Assembly (NCBI RefSeq): GCF_036492425.1
Contig: NZ_AP025292.1
Coordinates: forward strand, 1 to 64,000
Direction: 5' to 3'
DNA: 64,000 nt
Origin: Persicobacter psychrovividus
GTDB lineage: Bacteria; Bacteroidota; Bacteroidia; Cytophagales; Cyclobacteriaceae
The notes under the pieces were generated by a model, which was given only the letters and a program-made list of their open reading frames with translations, made no database searches and was not told where the DNA came from. The position numbers were made by a program, and so were the translations under genes. Positions within the stretch are counted from its first letter, which is position 1. The number at the start of each line of letters is the position of its first letter. Shown in pieces: positions 27,964 to 36,380 of this stretch.

Positions 27964-29190
27964 ATGAACACCTCCTTTTTTATTGCAAGCCGATACTTCA
28001 AATCCAAGAAGAAAAACAGCTTCATCAGTATGATTTCCATGTTCTCCATGTTCGAGGTTGCGGTGGTAACGATGGCACTGGTTATCGTGCTGTCGGTTTA
28101 CAATGGCATGTCAGAGATGATCAAAGATCTCTATAATACTTTTGATCCTGAATTGAAGGTGGTGCCTGCACACGGAAAATCTTTTGAGCTGGATTCCCTG
28201 ACCATGCAGCAAATTCATGCGCTTCAGGGGGTGTCGGTTGTTACAGAGGTGATCGAGGATAATGCGTTTGTCCGTTATCGGAATGCGCAGGTGGTGGTAA
28301 CGATGAAGGGTGTGAGTGATAATTATGTCGATCAGCACCGACTGGATTCTATGGTCGTTGAGGGGAGTTTCAAGCTGCAGGACGGTCATAAAAATTATGC
28401 TGTTATTGGTCGGGGGGTACGTAACGTCCTTTCGTTATCGCTGAAGAATGACTTCTACCCTTTGCAGTTTTTCTATCCTAAACGTGGGAAAGTCAATTCC
28501 ATTGATCCTACAAAATTGACCAACCGACTCATTATTGCCCCTGCGGGAGTGTTTGCGATTGAGCGGAAGTTCGATTACAACTATGTGTTCGTTCCACTGA
28601 ATTTTGCCGCCAACTTGCTCGAATACGGTAAACGACGAACGGCTCTGGAGATTCAGGTGGTTCCTAAAAGGGCAGTGCCCGATGTAGAACAAGCATTGAA
28701 GAAACTTTTGGGGAAAGATTTTATTGTACAAAATCAGGATGAGCAACATGCCGAAATGATCCGTGTGCTGAAGCTGGAGAAGTTCTTTGTGTTTCTGGCT
28801 TTCGCCTTCATTATTGCGGTGGCCTCTTTCACCATTCTTTTTACCCTTTCCATGTTGGCCATAGAAAAGAAAAAAGATATTGCCGTTTTATACACCCTCG
28901 GTGCTACGCGCGATGAGATCAAGAAGATATTTCTGTTTGAAGGGATGCTGATTGCCGTTACGGGAGCCGTGATAGGTCTTGTACTTGGATATGGGATTCT
29001 TTATATGCAAGAAACTTACGGACTTATAAAAATGGGGATGCAAACGGCGATTTTCGATGCTTACCCTGTAAAAATCATCTGGTCAGACTTTTTCATGGTT
29101 GCCTCTTCCCTGATCGGAATTACCGTACTGGCCTCCTATCGCCCTGCGGTGATGGCGACCAAATATGACGATAACCGACTGTTACAATAA
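27964..29190 (+). CDS. LolC/LolE-type ABC transporter permease
   Basis: A 408-residue protein with one N-terminal membrane helix (about 27-47), a large extracytoplasmic domain and three C-terminal helices. This is the FtsX-fold permease layout. VLYTLGATRDEIKKIFLFEG between helices is the typical cytoplasmic coupling segment. Relatives work with the LolD ATPase to release lipoproteins from the inner membrane. No ATPase gene is adjacent. The 3' end overlaps the convergent SRPBCC gene by 9 bp. Confidence 0.88.
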   Translation: MNTSFFIASRYFKSKKKNSFISMISMFSMFEVAVVTMALVIVLSVYNGMSEMIKDLYNTFDPELKVVPAHGKSFELDSLTMQQIHALQGVSVVTEVIEDNAFVRYRNAQVVVTMKGVSDNYVDQHRLDSMVVEGSFKLQDGHKNYAVIGRGVRNVLSLSLKNDFYPLQFFYPKRGKVNSIDPTKLTNRLIIAPAGVFAIERKFDYNYVFVPLNFAANLLEYGKRRTALEIQVVPKRAVPDVEQALKKLLGKDFIVQNQDEQHAEMIRVLKLEKFFVFLAFAFIIAVASFTILFTLSMLAIEKKKDIAVLYTLGATRDEIKKIFLFEGMLIAVTGAVIGLVLGYGILYMQETYGLIKMGMQTAIFDAYPVKIIWSDFFMVASSLIGITVLASYRPAVMATKYDDNRLLQ

Positions 29191-29649
29191 TGGGTTGATC
29201 CGCTGATACAGGTGGTGAAAGTATTGTTGATAGCCTTTTTTACGGGCGTAAAACTGCCCATACAATAACGGGTAACACAGTACATCGAAAAGGCGGTTGC
29301 CACAGCTGTAATTGAAATCATCCGTGATGAGTGTGTGTTCGCTATCTTGTGCCTCAACAATATGGCGATGCTCCCAGGTGCTTAAAAAAAAGGGTAACTT
29401 TCGCCCCTTGTCCTTAAAATAATAGAGGAAATCTCCTTCGCGCACTTCGGTAATTTCACTTACCCACTGCTCCTTGAAAGCAAAAAAATCAAGTTCAACG
29501 GCCACCTTTCCACCAACCTTATTGCCATCATATTGATGGACGGTAAGTTTCGGGAAAGCTGGACTCAATGCCCGAAATAGCTCCTCGCCAAAATTATTCC
29601 TCACAATATCCAATGGCGCACCTACTTTTGTTGAAATCTTTATTCGCAT
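29182..29649 (-). CDS. SRPBCC-superfamily (START-like) protein
   Basis: A 155-residue protein with the helix-grip pattern. An N-terminal strand and helix (RIKISTKVGAPLDIVRNNF) are followed by strands such as GGKVAVELDFFAFKEQWVSE, and a final amphipathic C-terminal helix. These small domains bind hydrophobic ligands or coenzymes in a cleft; none can be named here. The gene is convergent with the permease gene and overlaps its stop. Confidence 0.75.
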   Translation of the reverse strand: MRIKISTKVGAPLDIVRNNFGEELFRALSPAFPKLTVHQYDGNKVGGKVAVELDFFAFKEQWVSEITEVREGDFLYYFKDKGRKLPFFLSTWEHRHIVEAQDSEHTLITDDFNYSCGNRLFDVLCYPLLYGQFYARKKGYQQYFHHLYQRINPLL

Positions 29650-29675
29650 GCTATCACTATTTTGAGCATAAAAAA

Positions 29676-29698
29676 AGCCACATCTGATTGATGTGGCT
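29676..29698 (-). terminator. Terminator after the 163-residue barrel gene
   Basis: On the minus strand AGCCACATC pairs with GATGTGGCT over a five-base loop and runs into seven T residues. Confidence 0.85.
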
Positions 29699-29725
29699 AA
29701 CGGTATTTTTAATCGCTTGGTTCTT

Positions 29726-30217
29726 TTAGAACGAGAAACCGATACCTACTTCGCCGTAGTTTTTTACTGGATCGTATTTTGCAATTGCCGCAATAAAAGC
29801 AACGTGAGCAGTTAGCCCGAGATCAAGACCAAATTCGGTATCTCTTGTAAAGTTCTCTGAGGCATTTTCAATATTTGGCTGGCTGTAACCATTCAAACCA
29901 ACGATCGGCGCAACAGAAACCAATGGTAACTTGATCAGCTTATAAGCAACACCAACATTCCAGTTGTGTGCTTTGCCATCTTCAAACATGGCGTTTTCAT
30001 GTTTTACAGAACCCGTACTGTAACCCGCATTAATCCCCCACTTTGTTGTTGGAATGAACACATTCACTTCAGCACCAAAAGTGTTGAATGATTTGTCAGC
30101 ACCCTGATTAGAGAACTGATCAAAACCATAAACAAAGAAACCCTGTACAATCTGAGCTTTGGCAGGTACAACAGCCATGCCCAATAGGAATAAGGAAGCA
30201 AATAGAAATTTTTTCAT
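29726..30217 (-). CDS. Small outer-membrane beta-barrel protein
   Basis: A 163-residue protein with a signal peptide (KKFLFASLFLLGMAVVPAKA). Strands follow, and the C-terminus is VGIGFSF, ending in Phe as barrel proteins do. At this size an eight-strand barrel of the OmpA/OmpW kind is likely. Its function is not known. The upstream 290-bp gap is AT-rich and includes a near-palindrome around 30296-30319 but no clear promoter. Confidence 0.75.
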   Translation of the reverse strand: MKKFLFASLFLLGMAVVPAKAQIVQGFFVYGFDQFSNQGADKSFNTFGAEVNVFIPTTKWGINAGYSTGSVKHENAMFEDGKAHNWNVGVAYKLIKLPLVSVAPIVGLNGYSQPNIENASENFTRDTEFGLDLGLTAHVAFIAAIAKYDPVKNYGEVGIGFSF

Positions 30218-30507
30218 AATGAGTGGTTTTGTAATATTCGACTAATGAATATTGATTTAATCGTGTTGTTAATGATTCAATCTTTTAAATCAGCATTTTC
30301 ATTTTAAAATAATGAAAAATTAAGGGCAAATATCTGAAAACGAATGAATTTTGCAATATTATTTAGCCGGAAAATGAAGGGTGGTTTTGTGGTTGTTTCA
30401 ATGGTTTTTTCGCTAACTATTCTTAATAATCCTCTTGAATTCCCATCGGATTGCTTAATTTTCCTTTTTGTTTTTTCCTTGAAATTTAGTCCCGCACGGT
30501 TTTTATA

Positions 30508-31701
30508 ATGTCACTCAAGCATAGCAGATTCTTCACTTGTCTTTTCTTTCTTCTACTATTTACCCTTCCCCAAATCGCTTTTTCCCAAAACAGCCACGAG
30601 TTTGTTAAGGCAAAGGTGCTGAAAGGTGAAGGTGTATTTGCATTGCTGAGGAGGTATCAGTTGGTGGACTTCAGTCAGAATATAGATTATTTCTACGGCC
30701 TCAATCAGCTCGGTCCCAACAAACACCTGCAGGAGGGGGTGGCGTATTCGTTGCCCATGTATCTTGTGAAATACAATGGCAAGAGTATTCGCTCGACCCT
30801 GGGGATTGACAGCTGGGCAATAGCGCAGGACATTGCGGATTATAATGATGCCATGGTCAAGGGGAAGCTGAAAGCAAAAGATTTCAGAAAAGACCTGAAC
30901 CTCTGGGTACCTTACCACATGACACAGGACCCTGTGCTGGCTTCTGCAAAATCGCAACTGGAAGAGCAGGAAACCATTTTTCCGATTTTTGGAGATGATT
31001 ATGCCAAAATAGAAATGAAGGATGAAGCCCTGAAAGGTTGTGTCTATTATATCGTTAGTGGGCATGGAGGCCCCGACCCCGGAGCGATCGGTAAATACGG
31101 CAAGTATAAATTGTATGAGGATGAATATGCCTATGATGTTTCCTTGCGACTTGCCAGAAACCTGATAGCACGAGGCGCCAAAGCGTATGTGATTATTCGC
31201 GACAAAGAAGATGGCATTCGTGATGAGGCCATTCTGGAACCCAGTCATCGGGAGGTTTGCTGGGAAGATCAGGAGATTCCTTTGAATCAGCTCGACCGCC
31301 TGAAGCAACGGGCCGATGTGGTGAACTCTTTATATAAATACAATAAAGCCAAAGGCTATAAATATCAGCGGGCAGTGATGATTCATATCGACAGTCGGAA
31401 GAAGTCCAAGCGCATCGATATGTTTTTTTACTATCAGGACCATAACGAGGAATCGAAGCTTTTTGCAAGTTCACTGTATAAGACGATCAAGGCCAAATAC
31501 AAAAAGAAAAGAAGCGGACGCGGATACGAGGGCTCACTCGGTACAAGAGATTTGTATATGCTGAGAAACCTCGAGGTACCTTCCGCCTTTCTTGAGTTGG
31601 GGAATATTTCCAACCCATTCGATCAGCGCAGAATCGTAGAACCTGATAATCGGCAGGCTGTGGCCAACTGGCTCACTTCAGGCATGCTCAAAAAAGAATA
31701 A
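30508..31701 (+). CDS. N-acetylmuramoyl-L-alanine amidase (Amidase_3)
   Basis: A 397-residue exported protein. After the signal peptide (to about residue 27) come roughly 150 residues including a LysM-like segment (VKAKVLKGEGVFALLRRYQL). The catalytic domain follows. Zinc ligands can be placed at SGHGGPDPGAIG (His), in EDEYAYDVSLRLA (Glu) and in MIHIDSRKK (His); the catalytic Glu is in FLELGNISN. It cleaves the amide bond between MurNAc and the stem peptide. I infer a role in cell separation or wall turnover. Confidence 0.9.
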   Translation: MSLKHSRFFTCLFFLLLFTLPQIAFSQNSHEFVKAKVLKGEGVFALLRRYQLVDFSQNIDYFYGLNQLGPNKHLQEGVAYSLPMYLVKYNGKSIRSTLGIDSWAIAQDIADYNDAMVKGKLKAKDFRKDLNLWVPYHMTQDPVLASAKSQLEEQETIFPIFGDDYAKIEMKDEALKGCVYYIVSGHGGPDPGAIGKYGKYKLYEDEYAYDVSLRLARNLIARGAKAYVIIRDKEDGIRDEAILEPSHREVCWEDQEIPLNQLDRLKQRADVVNSLYKYNKAKGYKYQRAVMIHIDSRKKSKRIDMFFYYQDHNEESKLFASSLYKTIKAKYKKKRSGRGYEGSLGTRDLYMLRNLEVPSAFLELGNISNPFDQRRIVEPDNRQAVANWLTSGMLKKE

Positions 31702-31710
31702 TATCAGCCC

Positions 31711-32190
31711 ATGAAAAAGAAGTTCATCGTTTACTACCCATCGCCATTGGGGGTACTGAAAATAATATCAGACGGAAAAGGCATTACGGCACTGACCATC
31801 GTGGAGGAAGCCAAGACCAATTTGATGCACCCTATTTTGCATGAGGCAGTACAGCAACTTGCGCAATATTTTCAGGGCAAGCGGAAACAGTTCCGTCTGC
31901 CACTGCAGCCTGAGGGTACGCCCTTTCAGCAGAAAGTATGGGCGGCCTTGCAGGAAGTACCCCACGGGACAGTCATCAGTTATAAAGCCCTTGCATTGAA
32001 ACTCGGGGACGAAAAACTGGTGCGTGCGGTGGCAAATGCCAATGCGCGCAATCCTGTTGCGATATTAATTCCTTGCCACAGGGTGATTGGGAGCGGTGGT
32101 CAGCTTACGGGTTATGCCTGGGGGCTGGAGAAAAAAGCAGTGCTTTTGCAGCTTGAAAAAGGGATCAGGCAGGGAGCCTTACCCCTCTGA
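31711..32190 (+). CDS. ogt: Methylated-DNA-protein-cysteine methyltransferase
   Basis: A 159-residue suicide repair protein. The active-site motif IPCHRVIGSGG has the acceptor Cys, and YAWGLEKKAVLLQLE is the conserved C-terminal stretch. The helix-turn-helix segment reads VPHGTVISYKALALKLGD. It removes alkyl groups from O6-alkylguanine or O4-alkylthymine. The short N-terminal domain is of the Ogt kind rather than Ada. It starts 9 bp behind the amidase gene, so the two may be one transcript. Confidence 0.94.
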   Translation: MKKKFIVYYPSPLGVLKIISDGKGITALTIVEEAKTNLMHPILHEAVQQLAQYFQGKRKQFRLPLQPEGTPFQQKVWAALQEVPHGTVISYKALALKLGDEKLVRAVANANARNPVAILIPCHRVIGSGGQLTGYAWGLEKKAVLLQLEKGIRQGALPL

Positions 32191-32235
32191 TGATGTAATA
32201 AAATCAGAAAAAAGGTGATCCCCTTTATTAAAAAG

Positions 32236-32277
32236 AAAGGCCACGACTTCATATATTACATGAGGTCGTGGCCTTTT
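32236..32277. terminator. Bidirectional terminator between ogt and the MazG-like gene
   Basis: AAAGGCCACGACTTCAT (32236-32252) pairs with ATGAGGTCGTGGCCTTT (32260-32276), with a T-run on one side and A-rich sequence on the other. It serves two convergent genes. Confidence 0.88.
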
Positions 32278-32289
32278 TGTATAGGGGTT

Positions 32290-32676
32290 TTATTCTTGCT
32301 CAAGAATTGGCTGTAAATCGGGCGGACTGTAACGCTCGGATTTTATCACTTTGCCATCGGCTCTGCGAATGGGTAGCCCTTGCTCATCGAGCTTACTCAT
32401 ATTTGATCGGTGCACTTCATCAAAAAGTGCTTCAAACTTATCCTGCATTCCATATTCCAGTACCGTTCCGAGCAGCAGGTATTGAATATCGACCAGGGCA
32501 TCAGCCACCTCGGTGAGGTCTTTATTGGCAACGGCTTCTTTAAGTTCGTCAAGCTCTTCCTGCAATAGTCGGTTGCGAAGTGCCTGTGTGTTTTTATCAG
32601 GAAATTGAGGGGTGTTTTGAATGCCCACTTCAAAAGTTTCGTGGAACTCACGAACCTGCTCCATTTGTTTTTTCAT
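32290..32676 (-). CDS. MazG-like nucleoside triphosphate pyrophosphohydrolase
   Basis: A 128-residue all-alpha NTP-PPase. The metal-binding pattern is visible as LLQEELDELKEAV and, about 20 residues on, EVADALVDIQYLLLG, giving the E-x2-E...E-x2-D ligands. Members hydrolyse noncanonical nucleoside triphosphates; this short form resembles phage and Bacteroidota MazG-related proteins. The start follows the pseudouridine synthase gene by 24 bp on the same strand, so co-transcription is likely. Confidence 0.82.
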   Translation of the reverse strand: MKKQMEQVREFHETFEVGIQNTPQFPDKNTQALRNRLLQEELDELKEAVANKDLTEVADALVDIQYLLLGTVLEYGMQDKFEALFDEVHRSNMSKLDEQGLPIRRADGKVIKSERYSPPDLQPILEQE

Positions 32677-32700
32677 GGTATGATGTTGTCAGTAGGTGAT

Positions 32701-33486
32701 TTAATCGTCTTTGCGGTCATCGCGCAACCGTCGGAAGTTCAGGTGACGAACGGGCTTTTCTTTGGGCTGCTCCTCCTTATTCTTGGGGCGCGCACTATGG
32801 CGTTTACCAACTTTTTTAATGCCGCTTTTTGATTTCTTCTCCAGAGGTCTGAAAGATTTCTCGCTTCGCTCTGCACGGGCTTTGGGTACAAATGTTCGGC
32901 CATTGAAAAGGGCTTCATAAATGTCTTTTTCTGTCATGGATTTCACTTGCCCGATGCGCATTCCCTCAATATCCAATCGTTCGATTTTTGCACGAACCAA
33001 TCGAAGACAAGGAAAACCGACTGAAGCAACCATCTTTCGGACTTGTCGGTTTTTTCCTTCGGTAATGGTCAGGCTAATCCACGAAGTAGGAATATTTTTT
33101 CGTTCCCTGATCGGTGGGTTTCGGGCTTCCAAAACGGGTTCAGGGATTTTCTTGGCCCAGGCAGGAGCCGTGAAGTGCTTCTTTTTTTCGACGGAAATCT
33201 CTACTCCCGAAGCGAGCTTTTCTAGTGCCTCAGCAGTAATCTCCCCTTCTACCTGTACCCAGTATTCTTTTTTATGCTTGAATTTGGGGTGTAGCAACTG
33301 GTGGTTGATGTTCTTATCATTGGTTAAAATCAGTAGTCCCTCACTGTCTTTATCCAACCTCCCGACAGGGTAAACCTCCTTCGGGAACGGATGAAGATCA
33401 GCCAGCGTATCTCCTTCTCCCCTAAACTGCGTTAGCGTATTGAAGGGCTTATAAACCAAATAATAATATAATTTCTCGTCCATCAT
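32701..33486 (-). CDS. RsuA/RluE-family rRNA pseudouridine synthase
   Basis: About 261 residues. The core begins YYLVYKPFNTLTQF, and the catalytic Asp lies in VGRLDKDSEGLLILTND. LTITEGKNRQVRKMVASVG is the third conserved motif. There is no N-terminal S4 domain, as in RluE. A basic tail of about 65 residues (rich in Lys/Arg) follows the core and may help bind rRNA. The exact target uridine cannot be set from sequence. The start is ATG-ATG at 33486/33483; the upstream extension to 33501 is unlikely. Confidence 0.9.
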   Translation of the reverse strand: MMDEKLYYYLVYKPFNTLTQFRGEGDTLADLHPFPKEVYPVGRLDKDSEGLLILTNDKNINHQLLHPKFKHKKEYWVQVEGEITAEALEKLASGVEISVEKKKHFTAPAWAKKIPEPVLEARNPPIRERKNIPTSWISLTITEGKNRQVRKMVASVGFPCLRLVRAKIERLDIEGMRIGQVKSMTEKDIYEALFNGRTFVPKARAERSEKSFRPLEKKSKSGIKKVGKRHSARPKNKEEQPKEKPVRHLNFRRLRDDRKDD

Positions 33487-33716
33487 ACGACAAAGATACA
33501 ACGAAATTGGTTAAGAATTGAAGCCTTTCAGAAACACCAGGCAGCAAGGCTGACCACTGCCCTTCATTATCTAAAAGAATTTGGCAGTACCCTTTCCATA
33601 CCGAGGCGACCGCCAAAGCTGAAAATGAGCTGTCGCCGAGCGGCAAAACAGATGGAGCAATGGCCATTTTATATTATATTAACAGTAAACCCACTGACCT
33701 TTAAACGTTATATGCT

Positions 33717-34751
33717 ATGCGAATCAAAATAGGGAATTTCAATCTTTTTAACCTTGTAAAACCAAACGTCCATTACTACGGCAGCAGGAAATATTCCCAT
33801 ACCGACTATGGGAAAAAGTGTGAATGGATCGGGCATCAGCTCGATAAAATGCGCTCTTCGATTGTTGCCTTTCAGGAGGTGTTTCATCATGAAGCATTGA
33901 AAGACGCCCTCTCCAAAAGTGAATTCATGAAAGACGCCTATTATGTTACGGCCTCCTGCGATGGGCAACGTCCAACAGTTGGGATTGCCTCCCGCTACCC
34001 TATTTTGGAGTCTGAAGTGATTTGTGATTTCCCTGCTCCACTAACTATCGATGGCAATCAAATGCCTTTCACCTCCTTCAGTCGGGCTGTCTTGCGGGTG
34101 GAAATACTGGTGGAAACCATCCCGATGACTTTTTATGTTACCCACCTGAAATCCAAAAGACCTTTAATGGAAGACAGGGAAGATCCTCATGATCCAATCG
34201 ACAGGGCGAAAGGCAAAGCCCGTGCACTGTTAATCCGTTCGCTGGAATCGGTAGCTTTGCGTGAAATTCTGGTCAAGCGTATGCGTGGAAACCATTCCTC
34301 TCCTGTTGTTGTGGTGGGCGATCTTAACGATTCGGCGCTTGCTGTTACCAACGACATCATGAGTGGAACCCCGCCTCACCGACGGTTTCCTTTTGAGGTC
34401 AAATCAAAAATATGGGATGTCCTGCTTTATGCGGTCAAAGATATTCAGGCAAGGCAAAGCACTCAGGACGTCTATTACACCTATATCCACAATGGTTATT
34501 ATGGTGCCCTGGATCACCTGTTGGTCTCTCAGGAATTGCACCCCAAAAATCCGCACCGACTTGGGGCTGTGGAATACGTCAAAACATTTACCGACCATCT
34601 GGTGGATCAAACCCTTTCGAATGATAAAATTCCAGTATGGATGTCTGATCATGGGCAGGTGATTTGCTCCATCAAGCTATACACACCCGATAAAGCCAAG
34701 CGTGAAAAACACGTGAAACGTGAAGATAAAACCGATGATCCTCAGTTTTAA
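33717..34751 (+). CDS. Endonuclease/exonuclease/phosphatase-family hydrolase
   Basis: A 344-residue EEP-fold protein. IGNFNLFNLV carries the first Asn, AFQEVF the metal-binding Glu, and VVVVGDLNDSALA the Asp-x-Asn pair. The final motif is SDHGQVICS, with the catalytic Asp-His. The fold serves Mg-dependent phosphodiesterases acting on DNA, RNA or inositol phosphates; the target here is unknown. No signal peptide is seen. It ends in a Lys/Asp-rich tail and is followed by two parS-like sites. Confidence 0.82.
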   Translation: MRIKIGNFNLFNLVKPNVHYYGSRKYSHTDYGKKCEWIGHQLDKMRSSIVAFQEVFHHEALKDALSKSEFMKDAYYVTASCDGQRPTVGIASRYPILESEVICDFPAPLTIDGNQMPFTSFSRAVLRVEILVETIPMTFYVTHLKSKRPLMEDREDPHDPIDRAKGKARALLIRSLESVALREILVKRMRGNHSSPVVVVGDLNDSALAVTNDIMSGTPPHRRFPFEVKSKIWDVLLYAVKDIQARQSTQDVYYTYIHNGYYGALDHLLVSQELHPKNPHRLGAVEYVKTFTDHLVDQTLSNDKIPVWMSDHGQVICSIKLYTPDKAKREKHVKREDKTDDPQF

Positions 34752-34785
34752 TCTTTTAATTAATTGTTATTCTGTGATTTATAGA

Positions 34786-34801
34786 TGTTCCACGTGAAAC
34801 G
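34786..34801. promoter_or_regulatory. parS-like site in the EEP-DUF4421 gap
   Basis: TGTTCCACGTGAAACG matches the parS consensus except for the last base. It is 44 bp from a second site. Confidence 0.65.
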
Positions 34802-34844
34802 TTGTCTGATGGTGTGATGAAAATTAAAGGAATTTTCACATCAG

Positions 34845-34860
34845 TGTTCCACGTGGAACG
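34845..34860. promoter_or_regulatory. parS-like site beside the DUF4421 gene
   Basis: TGTTCCACGTGGAACG contains the perfect 14-bp palindrome GTTCCACGTGGAAC. Between it and the previous site lies an imperfect hairpin (34815-34843) that might act as a terminator for the convergent genes. Confidence 0.6.
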
Positions 34861-34864
34861 TTTG

Positions 34865-36007
34865 CTAATCCATTCCTATGGCATGAAAGAACTTCCCTTT
34901 CAGTTGCCAGTTGAACCGCTTCCCCACCACGAAACGAAATGAGCCGTTAATATTGTTCAGGCCTGCGGTATCATAAAATACAGCATTCCACTGAAGGGCA
35001 GAATGCAACCCAAAGAAATAGGACGCCTTATTGTAGCCGATCGAAAAACGCCCCACTCCCGCAAGCCCAAACCGGTATTCGTCAATGGTTGGCTCATCCT
35101 CAATATAGGTGAGTTTGGTGTAGTTGTAAGAAATACCCGGCATCATGGTCAGGCTTATATAGAAGTTCTTCTTCAGCACATAGGTATAGCCATAACCGCC
35201 CATGAGTCCGATGCCGAAAGTAACGGATTTCTGAAAGTTCATCTCTGGAAAATCAATGGTCGTCCCCCCAAGAATGCCGTCGCCATCGTTGTAAATGGAG
35301 TTGGCAAAATAACTGATTCCCGCCATCCAGGAGCCCGCACTTTTGAGTTGCCGCTGCGTTTGAATATAACTTGCCCGATAGGAAAATTGCTTCCAGTTGA
35401 AGATATAGGACAGGTTCCCCGTGAAAGAATTGGTGGTGAGGTTGGGATAGGCAAGCCGAAAATTTTCACCGTTATGCCCTCCGATAATGTTGGGCAGCTT
35501 CCAGCCGAAATGATTAATATAATACCCTTTGTAGCGTTGAAGCCTGAATTCCCCAACGAGCTTAACATCATAAACATTGACCTGAATATCAAACATGGAG
35601 GTGTTGATTTCATTCTCGTTGTTCATCACGCGGTCAATGGACGGAACACTGAAAGAGGTATTCACCCCAAGCCAGTTATGATTGAAGCCAAAGCCGAGGT
35701 TAAGGTGCGGAGTGGGTTCATATAATAAAGACTGATCGCTTTCACGGTCATGGTTAAAGACCAGAAACTGATTGAACTTATTTTCCATCAGGAAGCGGAA
35801 CGTCCAGGCTTTGGAGTAATCGGTAATAAAGCTGGAGTCATAATAGGACCACTTTACGGCGTTATGAATGCCGAGCAAGCGCTGAATGAAGTTACGGTCA
35901 TCGACGGTTTCTTTTGTAGGGTGCGGAGCAGCATTCAATGTTACCTGGGCGAAGGCCGACTGAAAGCTCATCAGCAATAATAAAAGGACGAGGAAGTATT
36001 TTCTCAA
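34865..36007 (-). CDS. DUF4421-family outer-membrane protein
   Basis: A 380-residue protein with a signal peptide ending near SAFAQ. It then has many aromatic-rich beta-strands, for example YYINHFGWKLPNIIGGHNG. It matches the DUF4421 family of Bacteroidota, for which no activity is known. Its start is read from a 373-bp gap shared divergently with uvrA. I infer an outer-membrane barrel. Confidence 0.75.
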   Translation of the reverse strand: MRKYFLVLLLLLMSFQSAFAQVTLNAAPHPTKETVDDRNFIQRLLGIHNAVKWSYYDSSFITDYSKAWTFRFLMENKFNQFLVFNHDRESDQSLLYEPTPHLNLGFGFNHNWLGVNTSFSVPSIDRVMNNENEINTSMFDIQVNVYDVKLVGEFRLQRYKGYYINHFGWKLPNIIGGHNGENFRLAYPNLTTNSFTGNLSYIFNWKQFSYRASYIQTQRQLKSAGSWMAGISYFANSIYNDGDGILGGTTIDFPEMNFQKSVTFGIGLMGGYGYTYVLKKNFYISLTMMPGISYNYTKLTYIEDEPTIDEYRFGLAGVGRFSIGYNKASYFFGLHSALQWNAVFYDTAGLNNINGSFRFVVGKRFNWQLKGKFFHAIGMD

Positions 36008-36198
36008 TGTACTGAATTGGTTTTGGGTTCAAGGTCAGAAAATTTTGGCCTTATATCATATTGCAAGTTGTTAAAATATGTTAGAAGAAACTTTATGCCT
36101 GTAAAGATTATTTCATTCTATGGAGTTATACGCTTAAAGGAAAGTGCTGTTGATGATTGATGCCGTGGCCGCACTTTTTTTGTGGGGACCCATGGCCG

Positions 36199-36214
36199 TG
36201 TTCCACGTGGAAAC
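36199..36214. promoter_or_regulatory. parS-like site upstream of uvrA
   Basis: TGTTCCACGTGGAAAC has the perfect 12-bp core TTCCACGTGGAA and a left half equal to the consensus. The right half is shifted by an extra A. Confidence 0.5.
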
Positions 36215-36347
36215 ACAAGGGGCCTTTTGTCTGCTGAAAAAAGACCGTCAATCCCCTTTTTCTTCACCGCAATTTCAGGAGGTTTTGATGATTGGCGACA
36301 CTAAAAATTGTTGTCCATAAATAAAATCCTCCTTTAGTTTTCATCTA

Positions 36348-36375
36348 TTGTAATGGTCAAAAATCATTATCTTTG
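36348..36375 (+). promoter_or_regulatory. Bacteroidota-type promoter for uvrA
   Basis: TTG at 36348-36350 and TATCTTTG at 36368-36375 are separated by 17 bp. The uvrA ATG begins 6 bases after the -7 element, so the transcript would start at or very near the ATG and may be leaderless. Confidence 0.65.
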
Positions 36376-36380
36376 ATTCT

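Larger units (their letters stand above)
36008..36380. other. Divergent gap between DUF4421 and uvrA
   Basis: It contains one parS-like site and a uvrA promoter candidate. No ORF is supported. A G/C-rich inverted stretch near 36163-36200 (GCCGTGGCCGC and CATGGCC) has no obvious role. Confidence 0.6.

Noticed and set aside
30556-31308. A 250-residue frame on the minus strand
   Set aside because: It is antisense to the amidase, whose motifs are clear on the plus strand.
33449-33667. A 72-residue frame upstream of the pseudouridine synthase gene
   Set aside because: It overlaps the start of that gene and its composition looks non-coding.
35003-35725. A 240-residue frame on the plus strand
   Set aside because: It lies opposite the DUF4421 gene and shows no recognisable domain.
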